Shown here piece after piece: positions 10,505-21,438 of a stretch of 64,000 nucleotides of DNA. Within the stretch, counting starts at the first letter, position 1, and every line of letters begins with the position of its first letter. A program made the translations under genes and the position numbers. The DNA lies in NCBI GenBank assembly GCA_034769895.1, contig CM068375.1:259113768-259177767 (forward strand), written 5' to 3'. Source of the stretch: Magicicada septendecula. Taxonomy: Eukaryota; Arthropoda; Insecta; Hemiptera; Cicadidae. The notes under the pieces were generated by a model that was not told the DNA's origin, searched no databases, and worked only from the letters and a program-made list of their open reading frames with translations.

Positions 10505-11529
10505 AGTTAAGTAACGGACACGTCATGGACAACGAAATCCAAGAATTTATTTTAATCAATTGTTTGAATGTCTTTCATTCTAACTTTAATTAGTGTCTTT
10601 CAAATGTCTGTAATTACTATAGTTTTTCATCACCTCGTTTGACGTGGTTAATCATCCGTATGTCCTCCTGTGGTCCTCCGTCCTCGGGTCCTCTTCCAGA
10701 ATTCCACTGCATGTGCTGTTTAATAGTGGTCTCACCTCACATCATATGTGGCAGGTATATCCATAGACCTCCTCTTATGTGCTCTGTTGCTCTGGTTGGA
10801 CTTCCAGTTCATCCTGTGACTCTCACTGTAGATTTAAAATAGCGTCTCTGACTGACATAGCCTCCTGTGGCAACGGTTGAATCGAGAAGAAGAAACTTTA
10901 TCTGGTATTTATAGCCAGGTCGTGCAAAAGCTCAGATCTGAACAATTTTCAACTTGTCAGAGTTTGTCGAAGCGTCTTTTCCCACACTCTGGTTCAATTC
11001 ACTAATTTCGCCTATCTTCGCGAATTATGAAGTCTGTTTCACACCACTCGATGGTCAATCGATCACTAATTTTTATATGTTTACTATATGTAAATTACAC
11101 TTCTTTACTGTAATTACAAAAAGAGCTATTCACTTTTTACTTATAGTAATTGCACTTTCTGTCACTTTGTCACAGTCTTTTAACCCTTTGTTCACCTTTA
11201 TTTTCTACACCCTCTGGTGTCTTTTGTTTTACCATACCGTACATATTTTTCTTATAATTAAATAAAACATAAAATCTATCTATACTTGAAAAGGGTTGGT
11301 TACAGTTCAGGAACGGACAGGCTTCACACATACAAACAAAATACACGTGTACACAATGCTAGCGACAGGTGGGCCAGGTATGCATGTCCATGCATGAATT
11401 GTGCGTTCCCTATTTTTTTTAAACAATCCAGCTTGCAATCTGAATCATGTCTATTCCATATTTATTTATTTTTATTATTTATTTAAATTATTTTGGCAAT
11501 GCACAGTACCGTACATGGTTGTACTGTTG

Positions 11530-11530
<1 letters not shown>

Positions 11531-11580
<50 letters not shown>
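11531..11580. repeat. (TA)n microsatellite
   Basis: About 24 TA units. Confidence 0.95.
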
Positions 11581-11581
<1 letters not shown>

Positions 11582-12522
11582 CATGTGCTAACAAAACAAA
11601 ACAAAAAAGTATCTATAGAAGAAAAGAAATGTTACCAGTTAGAAATATTTCACTGTCACAAACAGTTTCAGAATCCATTCCTGTATCTTGTGTTTTGTGT
11701 ATTTCTCTATGAATGATCACGCTGTTTATAACAGTCAAATATTTATAACCATCGTATTTTGTCTTATATGTGTATGCTTGAAGAGAGAAAATTTGATAGA
11801 TTTGCTGGTTTTCCAATATAATTTTAAGTATTATTAGGCCAAGTAACCTCTAACCAATTAACACACCTGAAATTTATATGCTATGTAAGTGATATATATA
11901 TATGAATCAAAAACAAGCGGATTTGGAATAAAGAAAAGAAACATATTTAATTATACATATTTCTCCTTCTTTTACATTTTATGAGCTGACTTTATCTTCT
12001 CCCTTTGTTAGTTACTGTAACTTAGTGAAATGAATTATTGCTAGTTATAATGTATGTATGGAGAACACTGAAAGAATAGTCACTTGATCACTGTGGATAT
12101 AATAAAGAAAAGGGAAATGAAAAGTAACTGTTAAATGACAACTGGATTAATAAAGTTTGCCTTAATAATGTATCTGACTAATGAATTCATTCTGAGAACT
12201 GTTAAAAAAAACATACACACACAAAACGTCTATATAACAATATCATGGGCTTTATTTTAAATATTTTTTCCAAATCTAATAACTTTTTAATTCTGAAAAA
12301 TAGAGACAAGACTGATCAATGCTTTTGGAAAACATATAATTGTGTAGGTACTAATACAAAATTTAATTTTCATGCTTTACTTAATTCATAATCACAAGTA
12401 CAATGTGCATACATAAACGTGCATGGTTTTTATACCAATTTTTCCCAAACTACAGTGACAGTGATCTGCCTTTTTGCAACCCACATAGACATGTTTATTT
12501 TAATTTAAAAAAAAACTATTTT

Positions 12523-12527
12523 GGTGT

Positions 12528-12558
<31 letters not shown>

Positions 12559-12582
12559 GGTGGTGGTGGTGGTGGTGGTGAT
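12523..12582. repeat. (GAT)n(GGT)n microsatellite
   Basis: TGATGA units passing into about 13 GGT units. Confidence 0.95.
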
Positions 12583-12644
12583 TATAATTATTATTTTACA
12601 ATATAATGTTACAGCAATAACACTATTTTATATAAATAAATTTT

Positions 12645-12738
12645 CTTCATGCCAGAATCTGCCCTTATCTAGAACTCTTGAACACGATTATTTTCGCGAT
12701 CACCTTACTTCCATTTCCTTACAGAACATGAAAATAAA
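12645..12738. repeat. Family X terminal fragment (X0)
   Basis: Matches the end of X1 at about 34214-34286: 'cttatctcgaacac', then the 'acttccatttcctta' block and 'gaacatg'. An isolated end lying just before X1. Confidence 0.65.
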
Positions 12739-14390
12739 ACTGATACAGCACGTAGTAATAATTAAAACTATAACTGTAACAAAAATCGGCATGGAGAACC
12801 ATACATTACTTCCATGTTCTAAAATTTATATTTAAAATAATTTACTTGAATTCGGTTTGACAATTTCTAAAAAAAATATCGCCCCACCTAGTAAATAGAG
12901 TTTTGTGTTTGACAAATTGAAATTAAATATTTCTGTAGAAACTACTTCTTTGTTCCCGATAACATAGTACAAATATAAACAAGAAGCAGAGCTAGATGTG
13001 GTGACAAAACATGAAATAAGTGGGTGCTTGAGTTCTGAAGAAATGACGTATCAGCTAAAATGTACCCCCATGTCAGTTTGGTGAAGACTATCCTCAACCT
13101 TCGTGAGGAAGGACTGTACTTTTGGATAAAATGCTTGTAGGTCGAATGATGAGCTGGCCAAAAGAAGCTGTAATCTGATTACTGTAATGAAATTGGACCC
13201 TCGCTGCGAGTTATCGGCCAAGGGTGAATGATCTCTATAGTGTTATCAAAGTCTTTCCTGTCAATACTATACTCGCCATTTTCCGTTTTTAAAATCGAGT
13301 CTTTCTTTCTTTCTATTTGTCTTCTGATTTCCTGAATGATGATTCTGTTCACCCATATAATTATAAATTTCTCAGCAAAACATTTCTTCCTTAATATATT
13401 TGTGTCTTCTGTTTAACACCCACCATTCTGATCCATATCATAATGCTACATTCCGCACAGGTTAGTAAATAGCTAGCCATCAGGGAGGTCAAAATATTTT
13501 CCAGGAGGGGAAAACAATTTTCCATAGGAGAAAAATATTTTTATATTTTTCATACATACACATATGCACATATTAGTTTGTAATTCTTATATCATAATAG
13601 AAATAAGTACACTGATTGTATTAATTTATTAAAACATTTATTGCTTCAAAATATGCATAAAATTAATGGCTTGTAAAAGTTAATGTTTGATCTCCATTAA
13701 ATAGTGCTGAAGTTTCCAAAGTTTTAATATTATGATGTCCGTAATCAAAACATCAGAGCAGGTTTTAGTGTGTATGGGGGTACACCGTGGACAAATATTT
13801 TCAGCATTCCCTATGCAGTGTTGCTCAGAGTAAAGCTGCGAATATACAGTGTACGTTTCACAGAACAAACACGCAGAAAAGAAGGAGTGCTCTGAAGTCT
13901 CTCATGGACCCTGAGCATCTTGCAGAGGGTTTATTCCCTAAAGATGAAAAGTCTGTCTATGAACCGTTCCTCTGTAAACACGTCCAGTTACACTAGCCAC
14001 CGATCCACAGGAAGCAAATCGCTGTCCACGCTGGACACCTTTTCAGCTTGCACGTGTTGTGTTGGTGTGGGTTTCGGCACTTTCCATTTAAAAAGCGTGA
14101 AAATGTAAGAAAATAAACATGAGTGAGGCCAGTAATAATGCAAATTGTGTTTTTTTTAAATTTTATTTTATCAGCATGTTCCATTACAAATAAAGTAATA
14201 CTACATGCTATATATAAACTTATTACAAGCTAATTCTCAATACATATAAAGACAACTCCATCATTACAACAACAAAACAACAATTACAAAGATTCAAAAT
14301 AAACAAGAAAATAAAAATCAATCAATTACAATGATACAATGAATTAGTACTACATTATTAACATGTTAAAACTGTATGTATGTATGAATG

Positions 14391-15142
14391 TGTAACGGGC
14401 CTATTTTGGGGTAATAAGGGAGTTTGTATATTTTTCATAAAATAAATAACATTTTTTTAATATTTGGGACAAAACGTATAAACGAAAGGTAAATTCCATG
14501 GTTGCAATTATAGCGATAGTGGCAGCACTGCTGGTGATATTATACGTGACCATTATTCAGTAATAACGAGTGAAACAACCGACAAAACTGTGCCAAGGTC
14601 AACCAATGACACACAAAAACTGTCAACAAATTATGTAACGAATCGTCAGGCGACATTACGTCAGAGACGATCCCCACGATGGAATTCGGTGTGTAATGCC
14701 GTTATGTAACAAAGCAGTCTGCTGGCGTAGGAATACGAATCTATGAACAAAAAGAATTGATCATCCAACCACGGCGACAACACAAATTAGTGCCGGTGGC
14801 TTATTGCCAGTCTAACTTCACCACTCGCGAGTGGCATACGTAAAAGTTCCGGAACGTAAGTGCGGGCCCGCAACACACCAAAAAATGTGAACAATGTATA
14901 ATTAAACACTTCACGGTTAATACCGGTATTACAGTTTAAATCAAAATGTGAAATCAATAAAATAAACTCAATAGAATCAGTGAAAACCGCTAGCTATGTT
15001 GTGCGGGTAACATCGTCCGGACGCAATGAACAGATAAGTAAACAGGATAAAACACCACTTTAAACGAAAATTTAAACATTCAATTTTTTAATAGAAGGAA
15101 ATAAAATAAAATCTAATATGAGATCTCACGGGTTGTAAATTA

Positions 15143-15182
<40 letters not shown>

Positions 15183-15630
15183 TATATGAGTGAGTGAAAC
15201 TAGGTAACAAAGAAGGCTGGCTTGTGTTGATATGTGTTAGTGTAATTCATGCTTAATTTTATAGAAGTTTATTTACAATTTATATACTATGTTTCGATTC
15301 CCATTATATGCTAAATAACTTTCGTTAATCTGAATTTATAGTACAGAAAGGATGTCAGGAGATAGTGTGTTAGTAATAAAAGTTCTAATCAAAATTGTCA
15401 ATAAAACTCGATTAATGGGAAACAAAATAAAGTTTTCTTTATTTTGAACAACCAGTTCTGCTCCTGAGTTCGCCTAAAAAGAACCCCAAAAATGGTAAGT
15501 ACAAATCTGTTTCTTGTAAGTAATAAATACAAGATGGCACCCGACAAAGTTAGACAATAAAAATTAAATAAAATTGAAGTCAATCATATTTCATTTATTT
15601 TATTAATTTCAATGAGAACAAAACATAACA
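14391..15630 (+). repeat. E1 5' LTR
   Basis: Begins TGTAACGGGCC and ends ACATAACA, followed at once by the PBS. Contains a (GT)n tract at 15148-15178. Confidence 0.93.
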
Positions 15631-15631
15631 T

Positions 15632-15649
15632 TGGCTTCTGAACAGGGAC
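15632..15649 (+). other. E1 primer-binding site
   Basis: TGGCTTCTGAACAGGGAC, one base inside the 5' LTR. It starts with TGG (complement of the tRNA CCA end) and matches 15 of 18 positions of the well-known lysine-tRNA site TGGCGCCCGAACAGGGAC, so a tRNA-Lys primer is likely. Confidence 0.65.
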
Positions 15650-15880
15650 AATTTTATATAAAGAAATTTATATAAAATATAGGCCTACTGGAAGAGCAGA
15701 GTGGTTGTTTGGAATAGAAAATAAAATTTTTGGGTGTACGTAATATAGACGTATAAGGATAAGGTTATGATATGATTATGGGTAGTATGGGTGAGTAGAA
15801 TATTTTTTTTAATAAGTATGTGTTACAGATAATAATATTTTATAAAGAAATATATTTAATATTTAAATAATAATAAATTT

Positions 15881-16828
15881 ATGTCAATTGAGCAGAGTAT
15901 AGTTAATGTTAAAGATGAATTGAATATAGCTATAAACGAAAAACTTAATAGAGTTACTGAACACATAGTCATTGCTAAAGATATGAATAGCGATATTGAA
16001 TTGGAGTTATTTAATTGCGAAAACAGGGGGGTACACCCTATGCAGTTTTTGAATAGAGTCAGAGAATTTAATCAATTTTGTAGAAGTAGTTGGGAGGTAC
16101 AATTGTTAAAAATCATGAAGTGTTTTAGAGGGAATTCCGCGGTATGGGCGGAGGTGCATAAAGTAGACTGGGTAAATTATCAGTGTTTTGAAACGGCTTT
16201 TAGAGAGAAATATTGGTCGGAGGAGGAACAAGAGATATTACGGAGTAAAATTATGGGACCAGGTAATTTTGGGGCCCAAGGGGGTAACGTAACTATGTAC
16301 GTAATGCGATTGTATAATGAGGCAAAATATTTAGAGCCACCGTTACCATTTGGGTCATTCGTCCGTCACATAAGCAAGCACTTACTGAGAGAAATACAAA
16401 TTACATTAATGACCCGAGAGATTGTAGAAATCACGGAATTAGAGAAAATCTTAGACATATTTCAGAATATAAGGGAACGGGATATGAATAGGCGGGTAAA
16501 CACACCCGTATCACATATAAATGGGAATCATAATCAACCAAGGGGAATACACAATTTTCACAGGGGAGCGCGGGGAGGAAGTTTTGATAATAGGGGCAAG
16601 AGTTGGAGGTGTAGAGACTGTGAAATTGATAACTATGCTAATCGAACAAATTGTTTTAGATGTCATCGAACCAGGGAGTGCGCCCGGAACGAGAGAACGA
16701 ACCCACCACCAAATCAACAGCCGAGGGGAGGAGAATTTTATAGAGGAGCGCCGAGAGGAGGAGGACATTATAATAGAGGAAGGGGAGGAAATCATCCAGC
16801 TGTAGCAGGTCCATCCACGGAAAACTAA
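15881..16828 (+). CDS. E1 Gag with RanBP2-type zinc finger and RGG-rich tail
   Basis: 315-residue nucleocapsid precursor, intact. Residues about 40-200 show a retrotransposon-gag fold pattern (HPMQFLNRVREF, then AVWAEVHKVDWVNYQCFETAF and REKYW, as in other arthropod Ty3/gypsy Gags). Instead of CCHC knuckles, residues 242-261 read WRCRDC...N...CFRC with spacing W-x-C-x2-C-x3-N-x6-C-x2-C (about 16604-16663), the full consensus of a RanBP2-type zinc finger. It is followed by RGG/RGA-rich repeats. RanBP2 fingers of the N-containing class bind single-stranded RNA, so it may replace the knuckle in RNA packaging (inference). ATG 15881 is the first in frame. Stop TAA 16826-16828 is 8 bp before the protease ATG. 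Confidence 0.85.
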   Translation: MSIEQSIVNVKDELNIAINEKLNRVTEHIVIAKDMNSDIELELFNCENRGVHPMQFLNRVREFNQFCRSSWEVQLLKIMKCFRGNSAVWAEVHKVDWVNYQCFETAFREKYWSEEEQEILRSKIMGPGNFGAQGGNVTMYVMRLYNEAKYLEPPLPFGSFVRHISKHLLREIQITLMTREIVEITELEKILDIFQNIRERDMNRRVNTPVSHINGNHNQPRGIHNFHRGARGGSFDNRGKSWRCRDCEIDNYANRTNCFRCHRTRECARNERTNPPPNQQPRGGEFYRGAPRGGGHYNRGRGGNHPAVAGPSTEN

Positions 16829-16836
16829 GGAGGACA

Positions 16837-17508
16837 ATGGAGAAGCGGGCCCAACCATTGTCAATGGAGAACCGGGTCCAAGTAATCAACGAATACGCAA
16901 ACAACGTTATCAAGATGGACATGGCGAAAGAATTGTTAGAAGAAGAGGAGAACAAGGTGATGGAACGCAGAGCAGGATTGACTGAGGTGACAATTAACAT
17001 TGAAGGTAAGAATTATAAAACTTTAATTGATACCGGGAGCGAGATATCAGTAATTTCTGAAAATGTCATGGGTGAATTAAAAGAGTTAAACAAGAATATA
17101 CTGTCATTACCAGTTGCAGGGGTTACTGTAGTGGGGGTAACTGGGGTGAGAAGTAAGGGAATAACCAGACAAGTACAATTAAATATTTTGATAAATGAAG
17201 TTGAATTTGAAAACACTTTCCTAGTAGTTAAAGGGTTGAGTCTAGATGTAATATTGGGAAATGATTTTTTGGAAAGAAACGGAGCAGTAATAGATTTCAA
17301 TAAACAAATAGTAAAATTTGAGAAGGGGAATAAACCAGTCAGAATAAAGTTTAAGAAAGTAGTAAATGAAGCTAAAGTCACGGGAATAAAAATGTTACAT
17401 AAGCAGATAAGCGATAGAGAGATAGAGACCAAGATAAATATATGTCTAGAGAGTGATAGCCTAGAAAATGAGGAGAGACAGATGCATGAGCGTAATGAGA
17501 GTGTGTGA
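16837..17508 (+). CDS. E1 aspartic protease (truncated Pol start)
   Basis: Retropepsin that processes Gag and Pol. After a short charged leader, LIDTGSEISVIS (about 17020-17055) has the catalytic D-T/S-G triad, and LDVILGNDFLERNGAVIDF is the conserved C-terminal block of Ty3/gypsy proteases. The frame ends at TGA 17506-17508, soon after a charged linker, where RT would follow in an intact element. It starts with ATG 8 bp after the gag stop and lies in the -1 frame relative to gag; that frame is open back through the gag stop, so either re-initiation or frameshifting could express it. Confidence 0.83.
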   Translation: MEKRAQPLSMENRVQVINEYANNVIKMDMAKELLEEEENKVMERRAGLTEVTINIEGKNYKTLIDTGSEISVISENVMGELKELNKNILSLPVAGVTVVGVTGVRSKGITRQVQLNILINEVEFENTFLVVKGLSLDVILGNDFLERNGAVIDFNKQIVKFEKGNKPVRIKFKKVVNEAKVTGIKMLHKQISDREIETKINICLESDSLENEERQMHERNESV

Positions 17509-18403
17509 TTTATGTCAAAAATCGAAAGTAGTGAATTATAAAGTAGAAGGAGAGATGAATTACATAAAAGTAGATAAACCTTTTGATTTAGTTGCAGTAG
17601 ATTTATATGGACCATTACCCAGAGGTAGAGGGGGTGTGTTATATGTATTTGTAGTTCTAGACACTTTTTCCAAATTTGTGAAGTTATATAGCATTAAGCG
17701 AGCGACGAGTAAAGTACTCAATGAGAAAATAGTAAAAGACTACATGCTTAATGTTGGAAAACCGAAAATTATATTATCTGATCACGGTCCACAATTTATA
17801 AGCGGCAAGTGGCGGCAGACAGTTGGATGGGAAGGTATCATACCCAAGCATACGGCAGTATATCATCCTCAGTCGAACCAAGCAGAACGGGTGATGAGAG
17901 AGATTGGTAGGATATTTCGGGCGTACTGTCACGCCAAACACACAGAATGGCCATCCTACGTGAAGAAAGTAGAGGAGTGGCTGAATTGTACCACCCATGA
18001 GTCCACGCGATTTACGCCGCATGAGTTGATCAGGGGAACAAGGCCGCCCAGGATATTGGAACAACTTTTCAAATACCCACCAGAAGGTCAAGTTTTGGAC
18101 AGGAACATGAAAATTAGATTGGCCAACGAGAACTTACTCACGAGAGGAGAGCGAAGAAAACAGAAACATGATGCCAAGGGTAAATGGACCAAGTATGAGG
18201 TAGGTCAGTTAGTGTTAGTAAAAAGGCATGATTTGTCCAGCGCTTAAGATAGAGAAATAAAGAAGTTTTTCTTGTTGTATGAAGGACCCTATGAAATTGT
18301 AGAAATAAAAATGCAGAATGCGTATGTGCTGAGGAACCCAGCGACGCAGGAAATAGTAGGTACTCAAAATGCGACGAATTTAAAATTATATCGGTCACTT
18401 TAA
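17468..18403 (+). pseudogene. E1 integrase, one nonsense codon, N-terminus lost
   Basis: DNA-joining enzyme of the element. It begins within the tail of the zinc-binding domain (CDLCQKSK), followed by the catalytic core with AVDLYGPL (first Asp), LSDHGPQF (second Asp) and NQAERVMRE (Glu). TAA at 18245-18247 interrupts it, but the same frame continues (KKFFLLYEGPYEIV, YVLRNP, ending LKLYRSL) to TAA 18401-18403, which is the integrase C-terminal domain. RT, RNase H and the HH half of the zinc finger are missing upstream; the deletion joint lies near 17470-17500. Confidence 0.88.
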
Positions 18404-19466
18404 TTATGTTTATAATAAGTTTTCTAATATTGTTATATGTTTACAGAAGGGATCCTCCCCCATTTTCGGGCGGTCACGATCTTACCAGTCCTGGCCGTGG
18501 AATTCGGAACTCGGAGGCGGGCCATGGTTAGCAGATCTTCCTTCGGGCGGTGAAAGCAACGATGGTCCGGCTCCACCAAAATTGGTATAAAGTAGAAAAC
18601 TTAACTACATATTTGAACGGGGAGGGGGACCCCAACAGGTACGTGACACAAATTATTTTTTTTTTAATACACTCCAGGTGCAGCGGTCTCGGTGTACCTG
18701 TCACGTGCCTGCACTGCCTTAGAGTGTTGTATATAATGGAGGCTGCACTTAAGTAAAGGGCAGTGCGTACAAATTTAAAAGTTTCAGAACCAATGGCAAA
18801 ATTAAAATTAGCCATTGGTTATAGTTTCTGTGTAGTCCGAAAGGACGAATTTTGGGGCAAGAGGGGTTGGCGCAAGGTAAAAAGCGGGTTAGAAAAAATG
18901 ATAGGAGAGGGGGAGTAGTGTGTTTCAGAGGGGGGACGTGAGTTCACGTAGTATATCTACCTTGTGCCTATTCTTTTTGCGGCAGGACCCGGCATTTCAG
19001 GCGACTGCGACCTTCCTAGACGTGTTGAAAGTTAAGATAGAGTCAGCCTTCAATGTAAATAGGAATTTTGAAAAAAAAAAAAAAAAAAAAATACCAAAAC
19101 AATTTTGGATGTTTAGAATTTTAAATTTAAATAAATTTTAGAATTAAGTGACCAAATATAATTGTCAAGTTTTAGTATCAGTGAGTATAGGAACGTTTTG
19201 AAACGATGTGTAATAAAATAAAAAGAGACTTGTTATTATACAAGATGTGTGGATAATTTTGGTGAGTAGATGTGGTGCCCAAAGAAGTGACATAACAGTG
19301 TAGTGTGGAACTGCAATGGTGGGAGGTTGTAAATTTTGTGTTTAATATTTTATGTTAATGATGGTTAAACTTACATATAAAGGGGGTTAAAACACCATCC
19401 AAACTAATAATGTCATTTAAGTATAAATTATTAAGTTTAGTGTTACAAAAGATATTTTACTTGTGA
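18404..19466 (+). other. E1 3' non-coding region, proximal part
   Basis: No env-like ORF. Contains a first copy of the CGGTCA...TGGCCG hairpin (about 18470-18496) and a perfect inverted repeat AACCAATGGC/GCCATTGGTT (about 18788-18820). The near-duplicate 'tttcgggcggtcacg' block recurs about 1.02 kb further on. Confidence 0.6.
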
Positions 19467-19880
19467 TTCCCCAACTTTTCGGGCGGTCACGGCCTCACCG
19501 AACCCTGACCGTGGAATTGGTTTAGCTTTAACAGCTATGGTTGAGGCACATTACGATTACGCGCTGACCATACTGGCCATAGCTGTTATCGTTGTCAAGG
19601 TGTATTTTGAAATTGATGGGGGGTGAAATTAAGGGGAATCACCAAACTAGGGAACAGCGGCTGCCACTCTGTCCGAGGAGGGACAGCAGAGCCAGGTGGT
19701 AGACCCGCATTAAGGGCGCATAATTATAGACCAGAACATGTTGATGTTCATAATCTTTTAAATGTAACGCAGAAGCAAGGACACGGAGATGTCACATTCC
19801 TCCAAAACCTCAGTCCTTGTGGACGCAACTGGACGCCACAGTCCAGGGGGGGTCATAGTGTGTGTGGCAGGGAGGTTATC
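19467..19880 (+). ncRNA. Conserved structured block of E1
   Basis: Colinear with 26707-26310 (minus strand) of E2. Hairpins seen: CGGTCA/TGACCG (about 19486-19513), AACAGCTATGG/CCATAGCTGTT (11 bp, perfect, about 19530-19588), and a CTCTGTCC/GGACAGCAGAG-type hairpin (about 19665-19690). Stem sequences differ from E2 in places while pairing is kept. The open frame 19623-19952 shows no known domain and may be chance. Confidence 0.55.
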
Positions 19881-19959
19881 CAGGGGGGTAACGAATTAGA
19901 AATTTGTTGTATTTTAATAATGATGATTCACTACTCAATAATTTTGTTTTGATTTGAAA

Positions 19960-21280
19960 AATAAATGCACTACATACTTCCTATATTGTGTTTATTATGT
20001 CTTATTGTGTTAATTGCATGTAGTATGTTAGGAATTAAGAATGATAAAAATATAATAATATGTATTCAATGTGTTTTTAGATTTTAAAATAAAATGAAAT
20101 AAAGTTGTGATAGGTAAAATTCTAATGGGTTGCAAAAGATAGAAGTTGGGTGATGAATGTTTTATGGGACATATAGATCTGTCCAAATTGAAGTCAAAGT
20201 TAAAGAAATAGTAGAGATGAAAATAATGTAATGTTGTTTTGAGTTAATGTATGTTATAGAATTTTGAGAAGTATTGATGGAGACACAGTAGTAATGGAGA
20301 AGATATGTAGAATTTTGAGTGATATATTGTTGTTTATAATTGATGTTGTTATTTTGTTGAAATTGTAGTAAGGTAATGAGATTGAGATTTTGGGGATGGC
20401 AATTTTGTAGTAGGGGGTAGTGTAATGTGGGAGTCCGCAACATAATGATAAGTTGGGACGGGATTAGGTACCGATTTAGTGGGGAAGGGGTTGCCTTAGA
20501 TAGAATCCAGGAACCAAATAAGGGAATTGAGTTTGGGGGGGGAACACATATCCTATGTACAAAGGGTTAGAGAGTATTTTTTTTTTATATATATATTGAG
20601 AGAAGGTGGCGAATTGAGTTAAAGTAGTAAGTAGTTAGAGGTAGAGAAGGGTTGGTAGATTTTTTGATAGAGGGGTGTCATACTAGTTAAAGATTTTGCA
20701 AGGGAGCGTTAGAGTAATGAAAGGGGTAAGAATATGGGTAAATGCCAAGTTGATAAAGTGAATTATAATGAATAACTGAGAATCACCAAAATGAATGAAA
20801 TGGAATAATAATTGCAATGTTATGAAAAAAAAAAAAATTTTTGAAAGAGAATTAATAAAAGTCGATTGAGATTAAAAGGTAAATTATGATTTTATATGTA
20901 AATTTAATGATGTTACGTGTGTAACATTTTAAATACAAATTGTTTATTTTAAGATAATAATAATAATGTGAATTATTAATGTACTATGTTTTCTTATGTT
21001 ATGTTATGTTGTTAGGTATTCTGATATATGTTAGAAATAAGTAAAAAAAAAACAAAACCAGTGCTTCTTAGCGCAAACCAGCACCGCTAGGGGGAAACAG
21101 ATCAGTTGGGGATATGGTGTTGTATAAGGCCACTATTTGATATTTAATTTGTTGTTTCAGTGTTTGATGATGCTGTGGCGGCGGACCTGAGCTGGCCAGC
21201 GCGTCAGAGCAGGGGCGTTAAGTATCTGTCTGACTCTACGGTGTTGGGATCTCGAGAGAGAAGTCCAGTATTGTCATTCA
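19960..21280 (+). other. E1 3' non-coding region, AT-rich
   Basis: No coding signal recognised; homopolymer A and T runs. Confidence 0.5.
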
Positions 21281-21390
21281 GGTGCGGTCACAGTCACCGG
21301 ACCAAGGGTGAGTTGATTTTTTTTTTGTAAACCATACAGGGGGTTGTGGCGACATATCCTGGCTGATCCCTTTAGCAAGTATGAATGTGT

Positions 21391-21430
21391 CAAAGAGATT
21401 TTTTATGCTTCGGCATAAAATATCTCATTG
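21391..21430 (+). promoter_or_regulatory. E1 TTCG-capped hairpin next to the polypurine tract
   Basis: 16 of 18 positions pair around loop TTCG; the inner stem is TTTTATGC/GCATAAAA and the outer stem CAAAGAGAT/ATCTCATTG. Immediately followed by the polypurine tract AGGGGTAT (21431-21438) and the 3' LTR. Confidence 0.75.
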
Positions 21431-21438
21431 AGGGGTAT

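Larger units (their letters stand above)
10505..12644. other. No gene recognised
   Basis: 10505-10545 is the remaining PLE-B tail. The rest is AT-rich unique-looking DNA with a (TA)n tract (11531-11580) and a (GAT)n/(GGT)n tract (12523-12582). ORFs of 60-105 codons here show no recognisable domain, and several read through the microsatellites. Confidence 0.5.

Noticed and set aside
12403-12835. ORFs with poly-Gly or poly-Val
   Set aside because: They translate the (GAT)n(GGT)n tract.
16511-17615. Minus-strand ORFs of 114-200 codons over E1 gag and protease
   Set aside because: Antisense to clear gag/protease genes; hydrophobic strings are mirror images of charged sense codons.
19623-19952. 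109-codon ORF in E1 as an env-like gene
   Set aside because: No signal peptide or transmembrane pattern; it overlaps the hairpin block and the matching E2 region has no counterpart ORF.
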